A DNA stretch of 8,663 nt from CAYYAU01 sp964469765 [NCBI: uncultured Clostridia bacterium] (GCA_964469765.1 CAYYAU010000029.1:632-9294); one strand, 5' to 3'. Positions 1 to 6,738 are shown, counted from the first letter of the stretch. Translations and numbers: made by a program. The notes: a model not told the origin generated them from the sequence alone.

Positions 1-181
1 AAGCCCTGGCAAATACCTCTGACAAGAATCTGGTATCGTATCCAACAAGAACTTCTTTTTTCCTTTCCTTTCTTTTTATATAAGAAGAAATTGCACAAAG
101 AACCTTCTTAACATTTTCAAAAGTAAAATCATCAGCAATAATACCTCTCCATCCAGATGTTCCAAAGACTATTTTTCTCAT
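1..181 (-). CDS. Phosphoglucomutase/phosphomannomutase family protein, N-terminal fragment (runs off the left edge)
   Basis: Only the first 60 codons are in the window; the gene continues past base 1. It opens with an ATG at 181-179 preceded by an AAGGA ribosome site (minus-strand AAAAAGGATTAGAAAATG). The translation starts MRKIVFGTSGWRGIIADDFT and reaches VGYDTRFLSEVFA near residue 46-58. These are the two conserved N-terminal signatures of the alpha-D-phosphohexomutase superfamily: the substrate-proximal FGTSGWRG loop and the GYDTR segment. The catalytic phosphoserine loop and metal-binding DGD motif would lie beyond the edge. The enzyme interconverts hexose 1- and 6-phosphates in the cytoplasm, feeding nucleotide-sugar synthesis. 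It lies 32 bp after a membrane glycosyltransferase gene in the same direction, which suits a role in surface-sugar supply. Family assignment is secure; whether the substrate is glucose, mannose or glucosamine phosphate cannot be told from this fragment. Confidence 0.9.
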   Translation of the reverse strand, partial: MRKIVFGTSGWRGIIADDFTFENVKKVLCAISSYIKRKERKKEVLVGYDTRFLSEVFARA

Positions 182-213
182 TTTCTAATCCTTTTTTATA
201 ACCAATCTTTTGA

Positions 214-1665
214 TTATGTTATATTAAATATCAAAAATTCCTTTTCTTGTACCAAAAGATTAAAATTATCTTTTAGATATTTTTCTAACTGTTTATTTGA
301 TTTTTCCTTATTATATAAAAAAACAAAATATTGAGCGCCCCTTTTTTTTAAATCATTAACCCTTGTTTTAACATCATCCCAATTTGAAATAAACCATCCT
401 CTTCTATCCGCATAATATAAAATCTCAGGCGAATCTATATTTGTAATGATTATAGAATGTTTTTCCGTTGATATTCTTGCTACTTTGGAGGCTTTAAAAT
501 ATGTCCAATTTACATTATAATATTTCCGGATTCTTAAAACACCTGAGACAAAAATCAAAAAAAGTGATACAACGGTAAGCAATTTTCCATATTTTTTAAA
601 TACTTTTCTATTCCATAACTCTGATAATGTTTTTCCAACGAAAACAGATGCAATTGGTACTAATTGATAATAGTAATAAGGATGTAAAACCACATATGTA
701 AAATATAGCTCTAAAGCAAAATATATATATAAACCCAACAGCCAGAAATAAAATGTCCATTTTACTTTATTATTGTTTTTGACAAAAAGTCCAGCTATAA
801 AAAGTATATATCCAACTGCGGTTAAGGCTAAATCACTTGGATATACAAACATTGTTCTCTCAATAAATCTAAAATTAAGCCACTTAGTGTAATGGGTCAA
901 TATTAACCAGTTATGCATACTTTCAGTAAAAACTCCTCCAAAATTATTTTTAAAGTATACTATCCATAATACTGGAAAAAGTAACACAATAAAAGAAAAA
1001 ACCCATAGTTCTACCTTTAAAAATATCTTTACTCCAAATTTTCTGTATGCCAGATAGATTAAAACAATACCAATATAAACAGACGGTGGTTGAACTAAAA
1101 ATGAAAGTATCCCGAATAAAATTGAAAGTAACAAATCATACAGCCTTCTGTTGTCTAACCAATTAGAAAAAAAATAAACTAATGATATAAGAAAACAAAG
1201 TACCATTGAATATCTTTGAAATGTTCTTGAAAAATATATCCCATATGGCAAAATTAAAAAAATTATAAACGAAAACTTAGCAATAGTTACTCCATAATAC
1301 TTCTTTACTAGAAAATAAAGCATCAAAGCTGCAAATAAAGAAAAAACAATATTAATAAATCTTCCAAACCACTCCTTTACACCAAAAATCTTATATCCAA
1401 CTGCAACTAAAAAAGGAAATAAAGGGAACTCTCCAGGTCCTATTGTTCTAATAGAACCATTACCATCAATTTCGGGCTTTAATATATTAAATCCATGTCT
1501 ATAGAAATTTCTTGCTTGCATTGCGGTGTGACACTGTCTATACCCCTGTTTATCTAATAATGGCGAGTTTATTGCATAAAGACGTAGAATTAAGCCTATA
1601 AGAAAACCTATTATCAAAAAACTTTTTTCATTATTAAGATTTACCTTCGGAAGTCTTTTAATCAT
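214..1665 (-). CDS. Membrane glycosyltransferase, GT-C fold, GT39/ArnT-like
   Basis: This 483-residue protein is a polytopic membrane protein with about ten hydrophobic segments (roughly residues 15-33, 80-95, 103-120, 130-145, 152-168, 176-207, 217-238, 278-295, 303-326, 331-345, 360-377) and a soluble C-terminal tail from about 390. The first external loop holds D38 followed by YRQ and an ARNFY segment (residues 38-56). A GEFPLFPFL stretch sits at 78-86. Both are typical of GT39-like enzymes whose members carry an acidic catalytic residue just after the first membrane helix. By family analogy it would move a sugar from a polyprenyl-phosphate donor to an extracytoplasmic acceptor; donor and acceptor are unknown. 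The ATG at 1665 overlaps the end of the macro-domain gene by 8 bp and has an AAAGGA ribosome site inside that gene, so translation is probably coupled. A phosphohexomutase gene follows. Being a GT-C membrane enzyme is well supported; the exact subfamily is inferred. Confidence 0.8.
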   Translation of the reverse strand: MIKRLPKVNLNNEKSFLIIGFLIGLILRLYAINSPLLDKQGYRQCHTAMQARNFYRHGFNILKPEIDGNGSIRTIGPGEFPLFPFLVAVGYKIFGVKEWFGRFINIVFSLFAALMLYFLVKKYYGVTIAKFSFIIFLILPYGIYFSRTFQRYSMVLCFLISLVYFFSNWLDNRRLYDLLLSILFGILSFLVQPPSVYIGIVLIYLAYRKFGVKIFLKVELWVFSFIVLLFPVLWIVYFKNNFGGVFTESMHNWLILTHYTKWLNFRFIERTMFVYPSDLALTAVGYILFIAGLFVKNNNKVKWTFYFWLLGLYIYFALELYFTYVVLHPYYYYQLVPIASVFVGKTLSELWNRKVFKKYGKLLTVVSLFLIFVSGVLRIRKYYNVNWTYFKASKVARISTEKHSIIITNIDSPEILYYADRRGWFISNWDDVKTRVNDLKKRGAQYFVFLYNKEKSNKQLEKYLKDNFNLLVQEKEFLIFNIT

Positions 1666-2194
1666 TCACTATCCTTTTAAGTATTTGTTTATGAATTTCA
1701 AATGCATAATCCTCATAAATAACCATTCTTACAATCTTAATTGTAGTTTTTCTCTTAAGATAATCAATTATTGTTTTAAAAGCAATCTGTGAAGCCTCCT
1801 CAACTGGATATCCAAACGTTCCCGTACTTATTGCCGGAAAAGAAATTGAAGATATATTATTTTTCTGGGCAAGTTGTAAAGAGTTAATATAACAAGCCTT
1901 GAGGTCTATTTTATCTTGTTCTTTTCCACTATATACAGGGCCAACGGTATGAATAATATACCTATTAGGAAGGTTATATCCCTTTGTAATCTTTGCTTGA
2001 CCAGTTTGACATCCTCCTAAACTTTGACATTCTTTCCAAAGCAGAGGCCCTGCTCTCCTATGAATAGCCCCTGCAACCCCTCCACCAGGGGCTAACCTTT
2101 TATTTGCTGCATTGACTATAGCCTCTGTATCTTGGTTAGTAATGTCTCCTTTTACTAACTCTAAAATTGAATTATTTATAAGATACTTTGTCAT
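1658..2194 (-). CDS. Macro-domain protein (ADP-ribose binding / possible ADP-ribosyl hydrolase)
   Basis: This is a stand-alone 178-residue macro domain, the usual size for the single-domain family. Visible motifs in order are GDIT (16-19; D17 contacts adenine in the family), NAAN (28-31), the glycine-rich loop GGGVAGAIHRRAGP (37-50), a TKGYNLP then IIHTVGP stretch (70-86), and the phosphate loop AISTGTFGYP (121-130). Family members bind ADP-ribose and remove ADP-ribose or acetyl groups from proteins or O-acetyl-ADP-ribose. In MacroD/YmdB enzymes the loop reads GGGGVDG and its Asp aids catalysis. Here that position is A41, as I recall for Af1521-like macro domains, so activity should differ from YmdB. 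The ATG at 2194 has an AGGA site 8 bp upstream. It follows rsmA after a 71-bp gap and overlaps the glycosyltransferase gene by 8 bp. Its biological target is not indicated by the context. Confidence 0.9.
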   Translation of the reverse strand: MTKYLINNSILELVKGDITNQDTEAIVNAANKRLAPGGGVAGAIHRRAGPLLWKECQSLGGCQTGQAKITKGYNLPNRYIIHTVGPVYSGKEQDKIDLKACYINSLQLAQKNNISSISFPAISTGTFGYPVEEASQIAFKTIIDYLKRKTTIKIVRMVIYEDYAFEIHKQILKRIVND

Positions 2195-2202
2195 GATACT
2201 TT

Positions 2203-2245
2203 TCCTAAAAATAATATAATAATGTAAAAATTTAAAATTTGTTAA
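2203..2245 (-). promoter_or_regulatory. Candidate sigma-70-type promoter and ribosome site for the macro-domain gene
   Basis: The 71-bp gap after rsmA contains, on the minus strand, TTAACA (2245-2240; 5 of 6 to the -35 consensus), an 18-bp spacer, and TATTAT (2221-2216; 5 of 6 to the -10). A start of transcription near 2209 would leave a leader of about 15 nt that still includes the AGGA at 2206-2203. The region is extremely A/T-rich, so such matches arise easily by chance. No terminator hairpin is seen between rsmA and this site, so read-through from the upstream genes remains possible. Confidence 0.3.
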
Positions 2246-2265
2246 GATGAAACTCTGCTAATTTT

Positions 2266-3042
2266 TTATTTCTTGCTATAAGCATTAGTTAAAGTTATAT
2301 AGTCATTAATTGTTAACTGGTCCGCTCTTTTTTCTGTGGAAATATTTATACTATTTAGTAATTTTTTTAACCTTTCCTTAGGAATAGAGTAAATTGAAGA
2401 TAATGAATTTACTATTTTTTTCCTTCTTTGAGAAAATGCCTTTTTTACTATTTCTGAAAAGAGATTCTCATCAATTACCTTTAGTTTTCTTTTAATAGGA
2501 GTAAACCTCACAATGGCAGAATCCACATTAGGCCTCGGATAAAAAACATTCCTACTAATCTTTCTAACAATTTCAACCTTACAGTGGTATTGAACATTTA
2601 CACTTAAAGCACCATAATCCTTTGTATATGGCACTGCAACAATTCTATATGCAAGTTCCTTCTGTAAAAGTAGTATTGCGCTTTCCCATTTGATAGTAAA
2701 TAATTTAAATATAATAGGGGTTGAAATACTATATGGAATACTTGAAATAACCTTTAAAGGAGAAAATTTCTTTAAAAAACCTAAATCTGTTTTTAAAAAG
2801 TCACTGTTAATTAAAACCAATTTCCTTTCAGTAAAAAACCTTGACTGAAGAATATCTATTAATCCTGAATCAATTTCAATTGCAAACACCCTTTTTACAT
2901 ATGGAATAATTTCTTGAGTTAGAATCCCTTTCCCAGGACCAATCTCCAACACTGTATCTTTCCTATTAAGATTTGCATAAGAGATAAGTTTCCTTGCGAT
3001 ATTCCTATCAAAAAGAAAGTTCTGAGACCACTTACGTTTCAA
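2266..3042 (-). CDS. rsmA: 16S rRNA (adenine1518-N6/adenine1519-N6)-dimethyltransferase RsmA (KsgA)
   Basis: This cytoplasmic SAM-dependent enzyme dimethylates two adjacent adenines in the 3' terminal hairpin of 16S rRNA during small-subunit maturation. At 258 residues it is slightly short but complete. Visible motifs are SQNFL (6-10), the SAM-binding EIGPGKG (33-39), AIEID (54-58), D81 in NSDFLK, motif IV SIPYSISTPI (101-110), FYPRPNVDSAIVRF (167-180), the FSQRRKKIVNSL block (203-214) and the C-terminal RADQLTINDYITL (239-251). The last two mark it as RsmA rather than an Erm resistance methylase. Motif IV normally reads NLPY; S101 replaces the Asn. The start is TTG at 3042-3040: an in-frame TAG lies four codons upstream and an AGGGA ribosome site sits 6 nt before it. 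It follows pdxA by 26 bp, as in the E. coli surA-pdxA-ksgA order. Confidence 0.95.
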   Translation of the reverse strand: MKRKWSQNFLFDRNIARKLISYANLNRKDTVLEIGPGKGILTQEIIPYVKRVFAIEIDSGLIDILQSRFFTERKLVLINSDFLKTDLGFLKKFSPLKVISSIPYSISTPIIFKLFTIKWESAILLLQKELAYRIVAVPYTKDYGALSVNVQYHCKVEIVRKISRNVFYPRPNVDSAIVRFTPIKRKLKVIDENLFSEIVKKAFSQRRKKIVNSLSSIYSIPKERLKKLLNSINISTEKRADQLTINDYITLTNAYSKK

Positions 3043-3053
3043 GATAAATCCCT
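3043..3053 (-). promoter_or_regulatory. Ribosome binding site fixing the TTG start of rsmA
   Basis: The minus strand reads AGGGA at 3053-3049, then a 6-nt spacer, then TTG at 3042-3040. An in-frame TAG closes the frame four codons upstream, and no ATG or GTG lies between it and the conserved SQNFL motif at residue 6. TTG is therefore the only reasonable initiator. Confidence 0.6.
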
Positions 3054-3068
3054 ACACATTAAGGTATA

Positions 3069-4046
3069 CTACAGGACTGAAAGTTTAGCACAAGCTTTTA
3101 TTGCTTCAACCATACTTTTACAGTCTGCTTTGTTTTTTCCAGCGATATCAAATGCTGTCCCATGAACAGGCGATGTCCTTACAAAAGGAAGTCCTAATGT
3201 AATGTTTACTGAGCTAAAATATCCAGTAAGCTTCAAAGGAAGAAGCCCTTGGTCATGATACATTGATACAATTAAATCAAATCTTCTATTCTTAGCTTCA
3301 TAAAATAGCTTATCAGGAGGATAAGGACCTAATGTATTGATACCTTTTAAGTTTGCTTTTTTTATTGCAGGAAAAATTACCTTCTTTTCATCATTACCTA
3401 ATAAACCACCTTCGCCACAATGAGGATTTAAACAACAAACACCAATCCTTCCAAAAGGTATTCCTATTTTTTTTAGATACTTATTAGCCAACTTTATAGT
3501 TTGATAAAGGTGGGAAACATTTAACAACTGACTTATCTTATTTATTGGAGTATGAACGGTTTCAAGCACAACTCTATAAATAGGATTCTGTAAAAGCATT
3601 CTTATCTGTTTTGTCTTTGTTAAGTTGGCTAAAAAATCGGTATGACCTGAAAACTTATACCCTGCTTTGTTAATTGCTTCTTTTGAAACAGGAGCGGTTA
3701 CTAATGAATGCACACTTTTTTGTTTTATTAACTTTACTGCTTCTAATATTTGAAGGATTGATATCTTTCCTGAAATTGGGTTTACTTTTCCTTTGGGCAA
3801 TCTAATTTTTGGTGGGTTTCTTATCTCCCAAAGGTTTATTGCATATTCAGAGAAGTTTTCTTTTTTTATTACCTTTATAGTATTTATTTTGGTTGGAATA
3901 TTTTCGTATAAAAGATAATCCCGTGCACCAATTACTAAAGGAAAGCATAACCTCTTTACTACTTTATCGTTTAATGCCTTTATAACTACTTCAGGTCCAA
4001 CTCCAGAAACATCTCCCAATGTTACTGCAACAATAGGTTTAATCAC
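3069..4046 (-). CDS. pdxA: 4-hydroxythreonine-4-phosphate dehydrogenase PdxA
   Basis: PdxA oxidises 4-phosphohydroxy-L-threonine with NAD(P)+. The product loses CO2 to give 3-amino-2-oxopropyl phosphate, which PdxJ condenses with deoxyxylulose phosphate in pyridoxal-phosphate synthesis. The 325-residue length matches the family. Visible are the N-terminal TLGDVSGVGPEV (9-20), TAPVSK (117-122), SGHTDFLA (133-140), and the three metal-ligand histidines in their usual settings: H165 (ETVHTP), H209 (LNPHCGEGG) and H264 (MYHDQGLLPLK). The C-terminal LGLPFVRTSPVHGTAFDIAG block (284-303) is fully conserved in type. The N-terminal loop reads GDVSG where most PdxA have GDPAG. The start is GTG at 4046, chosen because it gives the normal distance to the GD loop. 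It lies 23 bp after the SurA-like foldase gene and 26 bp before rsmA, a widely conserved order. PdxA2-type paralogues acting on other hydroxy-acid phosphates are a less likely alternative. Confidence 0.93.
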   Translation of the reverse strand: MIKPIVAVTLGDVSGVGPEVVIKALNDKVVKRLCFPLVIGARDYLLYENIPTKINTIKVIKKENFSEYAINLWEIRNPPKIRLPKGKVNPISGKISILQILEAVKLIKQKSVHSLVTAPVSKEAINKAGYKFSGHTDFLANLTKTKQIRMLLQNPIYRVVLETVHTPINKISQLLNVSHLYQTIKLANKYLKKIGIPFGRIGVCCLNPHCGEGGLLGNDEKKVIFPAIKKANLKGINTLGPYPPDKLFYEAKNRRFDLIVSMYHDQGLLPLKLTGYFSSVNITLGLPFVRTSPVHGTAFDIAGKNKADCKSMVEAIKACAKLSVL

Positions 4047-4048
4047 CT
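4042..4048 (-). promoter_or_regulatory. Shine-Dalgarno-like AGGTGAT overlapping the pdxA start codon
   Basis: The minus strand reads CAAAGGTGATTAAACC here. The seven bases AGGTGAT are a perfect match to the anti-Shine-Dalgarno tail but include the GTG taken as the pdxA start, so no well-spaced ribosome site precedes that GTG. Either the GTG is read by coupling from the foldase gene 23 bp upstream, or initiation occurs just downstream, for example at the in-frame ATT of codon 5. Confidence 0.35.
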
Positions 4049-4069
4049 TTGCAAAAATTCTATAATATC

Positions 4070-5041
4070 TTATTTTATATTTGTTTTGGATATTACAGCC
4101 TTATCTCTTAAATCTCTTAACCATGCCTCATACTTATTTCCCATCTTCTGTTGTATAAGAAAGCTTTTGATATTATCCTTTACATCTTCAAAATCCCTTT
4201 TTTGTTTAGCTTTTTTCCCTATACATTTGATAATATGATATCCAAACTTAGTTTTTACAATATTGCTTATTTCACCAACCTTTAAAGAAAAAGCAGCATC
4301 CTCAAACTCCTTAACCATCTCTCCTCTTGCAAAGAACCCTAAGTCACCTCCCTGTGAAGCAGAAGGACCTTCGGAATACTTCTTAGCAAGTTCAGCAAAA
4401 TCCTTTCCTTTTTTAGCCTGAAGAAGTATACCTTTTATCTTTGTTAGGGCTTTCTGCCTTTCATTCTTAGAAGCATCTTTATCAACTTTAATTAAGATAT
4501 GTCTAACACGAACCTGCTCAGGTTCAACCATTTTATCCCTATTCTCCTCATAGAACTTTTTTAATTCGCTCTCAGATGGAGATTCTATTTTGGACTTTAC
4601 TTCCAGATCAATCAGCTTTATAACCATAATCTGTTCTTTGATATGGCTCTTAAAACCTCTCTCAGTAAGATTTTGCTTTTTCAATTCCTCTTTAAACTCG
4701 TCCTCTGTTTTAAATCTACTTTTTACCTCAGCAATTCCATCTTCTATCTCCTTTTCTGTAACATGGATTTTTTTCTTCTTTGCCTCCTGTAGAAGTAGCT
4801 TTTCATTAATTAACTGGTCTAATACGTTCTCCTTAAAGTCTTTTAACTTCTCCTTACCTTCGTCTCCAGTAAATATGGAGCCAAACTGGTCAGTAACACT
4901 TTTAACTCTTCTGTCAAATTCAGACTTTAAAATTGGTTCTCCATTAACTGTAGCAATGGTCTTATTTATAATTCTAGAGAATAGTAACCCTGACAACCCA
5001 AAACATATCACCAAGACTAAAACCAACCTACTTTTCTTCAT
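4070..5041 (-). CDS. Secreted SurA/PpiC-type peptidyl-prolyl isomerase (parvulin foldase)
   Basis: This 323-residue envelope chaperone/foldase starts with a basic N-terminus and a hydrophobic segment (residues 5-22), a Sec signal or membrane anchor without a lipobox Cys. A SurA-N-like helical chaperone region follows (about 28-165, beginning ATVNGEPILKSEFDRRV). One parvulin domain lies at about 176-276, with VRHILIK (179-185), FAELAKKYSEGPSA (215-228), QGGDLGFFARGEMVKEFEDAAF (230-251) and FGYHIIK (266-272). A C-terminal helical tail of about 45 residues completes a SurA-like layout with one isomerase domain instead of two. Its ATG at 5041 lies inside the last codons of the upstream foldase lipoprotein gene (14-bp overlap), with GGGAGA as ribosome site, so the two are translationally coupled. 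pdxA follows, as after surA in E. coli. Substrates, probably outer-membrane proteins, are inferred. Confidence 0.9.
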   Translation of the reverse strand: MKKSRLVLVLVICFGLSGLLFSRIINKTIATVNGEPILKSEFDRRVKSVTDQFGSIFTGDEGKEKLKDFKENVLDQLINEKLLLQEAKKKKIHVTEKEIEDGIAEVKSRFKTEDEFKEELKKQNLTERGFKSHIKEQIMVIKLIDLEVKSKIESPSESELKKFYEENRDKMVEPEQVRVRHILIKVDKDASKNERQKALTKIKGILLQAKKGKDFAELAKKYSEGPSASQGGDLGFFARGEMVKEFEDAAFSLKVGEISNIVKTKFGYHIIKCIGKKAKQKRDFEDVKDNIKSFLIQQKMGNKYEAWLRDLRDKAVISKTNIK

Positions 5042-5912
5042 TTTTCTTTTCTCCCATATCAGATTTCCCTTTGTCGCTTTCTACTTCTATAGAATTCAAC
5101 AACTTTTCATTTACAATAACAGGAGTTGACTGCCTATATTCATTCAGTAAATTCTCAAACTTATTCTTCTCAAGAATAGAACTAATCTCATTTTTTGATT
5201 CATCAAATGTCTTCTCATCAAGCTTTTTCCTTCCAGTAAGCATAGCAATATGATATCCAAAGTCTGTTTTTATTATGCCTGTAATATCTCCAACATTCTT
5301 CAAAGCAAAAACAGCACTCTCAAATTCAGGTACCATTTCTCCTTTACTAAAATATCCTAAATCCCCTCCCTGGGCCGCCGTAATTGAATCTATAGAATAC
5401 TTCTTTGCTAAAGAAGAAAATTTGGCTCCTTTCTTATTCTTAATCTCTTCTAAAACTTTTTCTGCTTCTTTCTTTGTTCTTACCAAAATATGACTGGCTC
5501 TGAGCTGTTCTACATGAAGAAACTCCTCTTTATGAGCATTGTAATAATCCATTATTTCCTTATCAGAAACCGCTATTTCTTTTTTCTTTAAATCATTGAT
5601 AATTTCCTCTAAAAGAAGTTCCTGCTTAAAGGCTTTAATTCTTTCTTTTATCTGGTGTCTTTTATCTATACCCAATTGTTTTGCTTTTATTAAAAGGAGC
5701 TTTTCTTTTATTAATCCCTCTAGAAACTGTTTTTTACCCCATTTTGTAGAAAGAAATCCCTCATAATATGGAGGAATCTCGTTAAGTCTTCTCTTAAACT
5801 CATCAAGCATAATCTTCTCGCTTCCAATCTTAGCAATAACATTATTACTTACTTTTGAGCACCCACTCAAAATGATAATTCCCACCCCTATTAACATTCT
5901 TATGTACTTCAT
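5028..5912 (-). CDS. PpiC-type peptidyl-prolyl isomerase lipoprotein (PrsA/SurA-like)
   Basis: The 294-residue product begins with a short signal (MKYIRMLIGVGIIILSGC) ending in a lipobox LSGC, so C18 should be lipidated. The +2 residue is Ser, which under the E. coli Lol rule does not hold it in the inner membrane. A SurA-N/PrsA-like helical region (about 24-130) is followed by one parvulin domain (about 134-228): ASHILVR (139-145), FSSLAKKYSIDS (165-176), QGGDLGYFSKGEMVPEFESAVF (181-202) and FGYHIAML (218-225). The tail (about 230-294) is highly charged and ends KKNEEK. It is clearly paralogous to the next foldase, whose start codon lies within its last codons, which suggests tandem duplication followed by different membrane attachment. 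The ATG at 5912 has a GAGGGA ribosome site. A candidate promoter lies in the 75-bp gap upstream. Substrates are unknown. Confidence 0.88.
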   Translation of the reverse strand: MKYIRMLIGVGIIILSGCSKVSNNVIAKIGSEKIMLDEFKRRLNEIPPYYEGFLSTKWGKKQFLEGLIKEKLLLIKAKQLGIDKRHQIKERIKAFKQELLLEEIINDLKKKEIAVSDKEIMDYYNAHKEEFLHVEQLRASHILVRTKKEAEKVLEEIKNKKGAKFSSLAKKYSIDSITAAQGGDLGYFSKGEMVPEFESAVFALKNVGDITGIIKTDFGYHIAMLTGRKKLDEKTFDESKNEISSILEKNKFENLLNEYRQSTPVIVNEKLLNSIEVESDKGKSDMGEKKNEEK

Positions 5913-5939
5913 AACTATCCCTCTTTGTTTAATTCCTGT

Positions 5940-5968
5940 ATCTTATATTATTAAATTAGTTTTTGCAA
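5940..5968 (-). promoter_or_regulatory. Candidate sigma-70-type promoter upstream of the tandem foldase genes
   Basis: In the 75-bp gap between the slipin gene and the foldase lipoprotein gene the minus strand shows TTGCAA (5968-5963), a 17-bp spacer, and TAAGAT (5945-5940), each 4 of 6 to consensus. This would start transcription about 20-25 nt before the GAGGGA ribosome site and let the foldase-pdxA-rsmA block be expressed apart from nfeD-slipin. A/T-richness makes the match weak evidence. Confidence 0.3.
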
Positions 5969-5987
5969 GAGTTTTTTTATTTATTCT

Positions 5988-6734
5988 TTATTTGGTCTTT
6001 TTTGCAAATGCATTAAAAATATCTACAGGGATAGGAAATAGAGTAGTGGTATTATTCTCACTTCCAATCTCTACAAGTGTTTGAAGATATCTAAGCTGAA
6101 GAGACATAGGATTTTTCTGCATCACCTCAGCAGCTGCACAGATTTTTTCAGCTGCCTGATACTCTCCTTCTGCAGCAATTACCTTAGCGCGCCTTTCTCT
6201 TTCAGCTTCTGCCTGCCGGGCCATAGCTCTTCTTAACTCCTCAGAGAGGTCAACATGCTTTACCTCAACATTAGAGACCTTTATACCCCATGGATCCGTT
6301 TGTTTATCTAAAATACTCTGTAAAGTATTATTAATCTTTTCCCTCTGAGATAACAACTCATCTAATTCCATTTCTCCTATCACACTTCTTAAAGTTGTTT
6401 GCGCCATCTGTGAAGTTGCATACTGATAATTCTGAACCTCAATCACTGCTTTTATTGGATCCATCACTCTAAAATATGCAACAGCATTTACCTTTGCTGA
6501 AACATTATCTTTTGTGATAATATCCTGCGGGGGGACATCAAGCGTTACAACCCTTAAACTTACTATACGCACCCTATCAATGGGTCTTAAAACTAAAATA
6601 ATCCCAGGTCCCTTTGGTTGGGGAAGAACCCTCCCTAATCTAAATATCACTGCTCTTTCATATTCTTTTAGGATTCTTATACAACTTAAAAGATACATTA
6701 CAACTAAAATTACAATTATTGCTGTTCCTGACAT
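5988..6734 (-). CDS. Slipin (bacterial stomatin-like SPFH/band 7 protein)
   Basis: This 248-residue membrane-anchored scaffold protein has an N-terminal hydrophobic segment (4-19). An SPFH/band 7 domain follows (about 21-175), with the stomatin signatures [13 protein letters not shown] (24-36), [14 protein letters not shown] (42-55), [25 protein letters not shown] (66-90) and [14 protein letters not shown] (122-135). Then comes a charged alpha-helical coiled-coil stretch rich in Ala and Glu (about 163-205). The hydrophobic C-terminal segment [12 protein letters not shown] (229-240) corresponds to the region that the Pyrococcus NfeD-type protease cuts in its partner stomatin. Slipins oligomerise on membranes and organise lipid domains. 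Here the partner protease gene lies directly upstream, the classic NfeD-slipin pairing. The ATG at 6734 has the strongest ribosome site in the window (AAAAAGGAGG). Unusually for this pair, a 143-bp structured gap separates the genes. Confidence 0.95.
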   Translation of the reverse strand: MSGTAIIVILVVMYLLSCIRILKEYERAVIFRLGRVLPQPKGPGIILVLRPIDRVRIVSLRVVTLDVPPQDIITKDNVSAKVNAVAYFRVMDPIKAVIEVQNYQYATSQMAQTTLRSVIGEMELDELLSQREKINNTLQSILDKQTDPWGIKVSNVEVKHVDLSEELRRAMARQAEAERERRAKVIAAEGEYQAAEKICAAAEVMQKNPMSLQLRYLQTLVEIGSENNTTTLFPIPVDIFNAFAKKTK

Positions 6735-6738
6735 TTAT

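Noticed and set aside
182-213. Small AATC-AAAA-GATT hairpin between the glycosyltransferase and phosphohexomutase genes as a terminator
   Set aside because: The stem is only 4 A/T-rich pairs, has no G/C core and is followed directly by the ribosome site of the next gene.
2266-3042. Erm-type 23S rRNA methylase (macrolide resistance)
   Set aside because: SIPYSIST resembles the Erm motif IV, but the FYPRPNVDSAIVRF, QRRKKIVNSL and RADQL blocks and the position after pdxA indicate RsmA.
4590-5129. 179-codon open frame on the plus strand
   Set aside because: It lies antisense to both foldase genes, is an unlikely Ser/Phe/Leu-rich product with no motif, and has no ribosome site. It is a by-product of lysine/glutamate-rich coding on the other strand.
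5913-5987. CTCTT/AAGAG inverted repeat in the gap before the foldase lipoprotein gene as an operator or terminator
   Set aside because: The arms are 5 bp and far apart in A/T-rich DNA, with no T-run in the right place; chance is a sufficient explanation.
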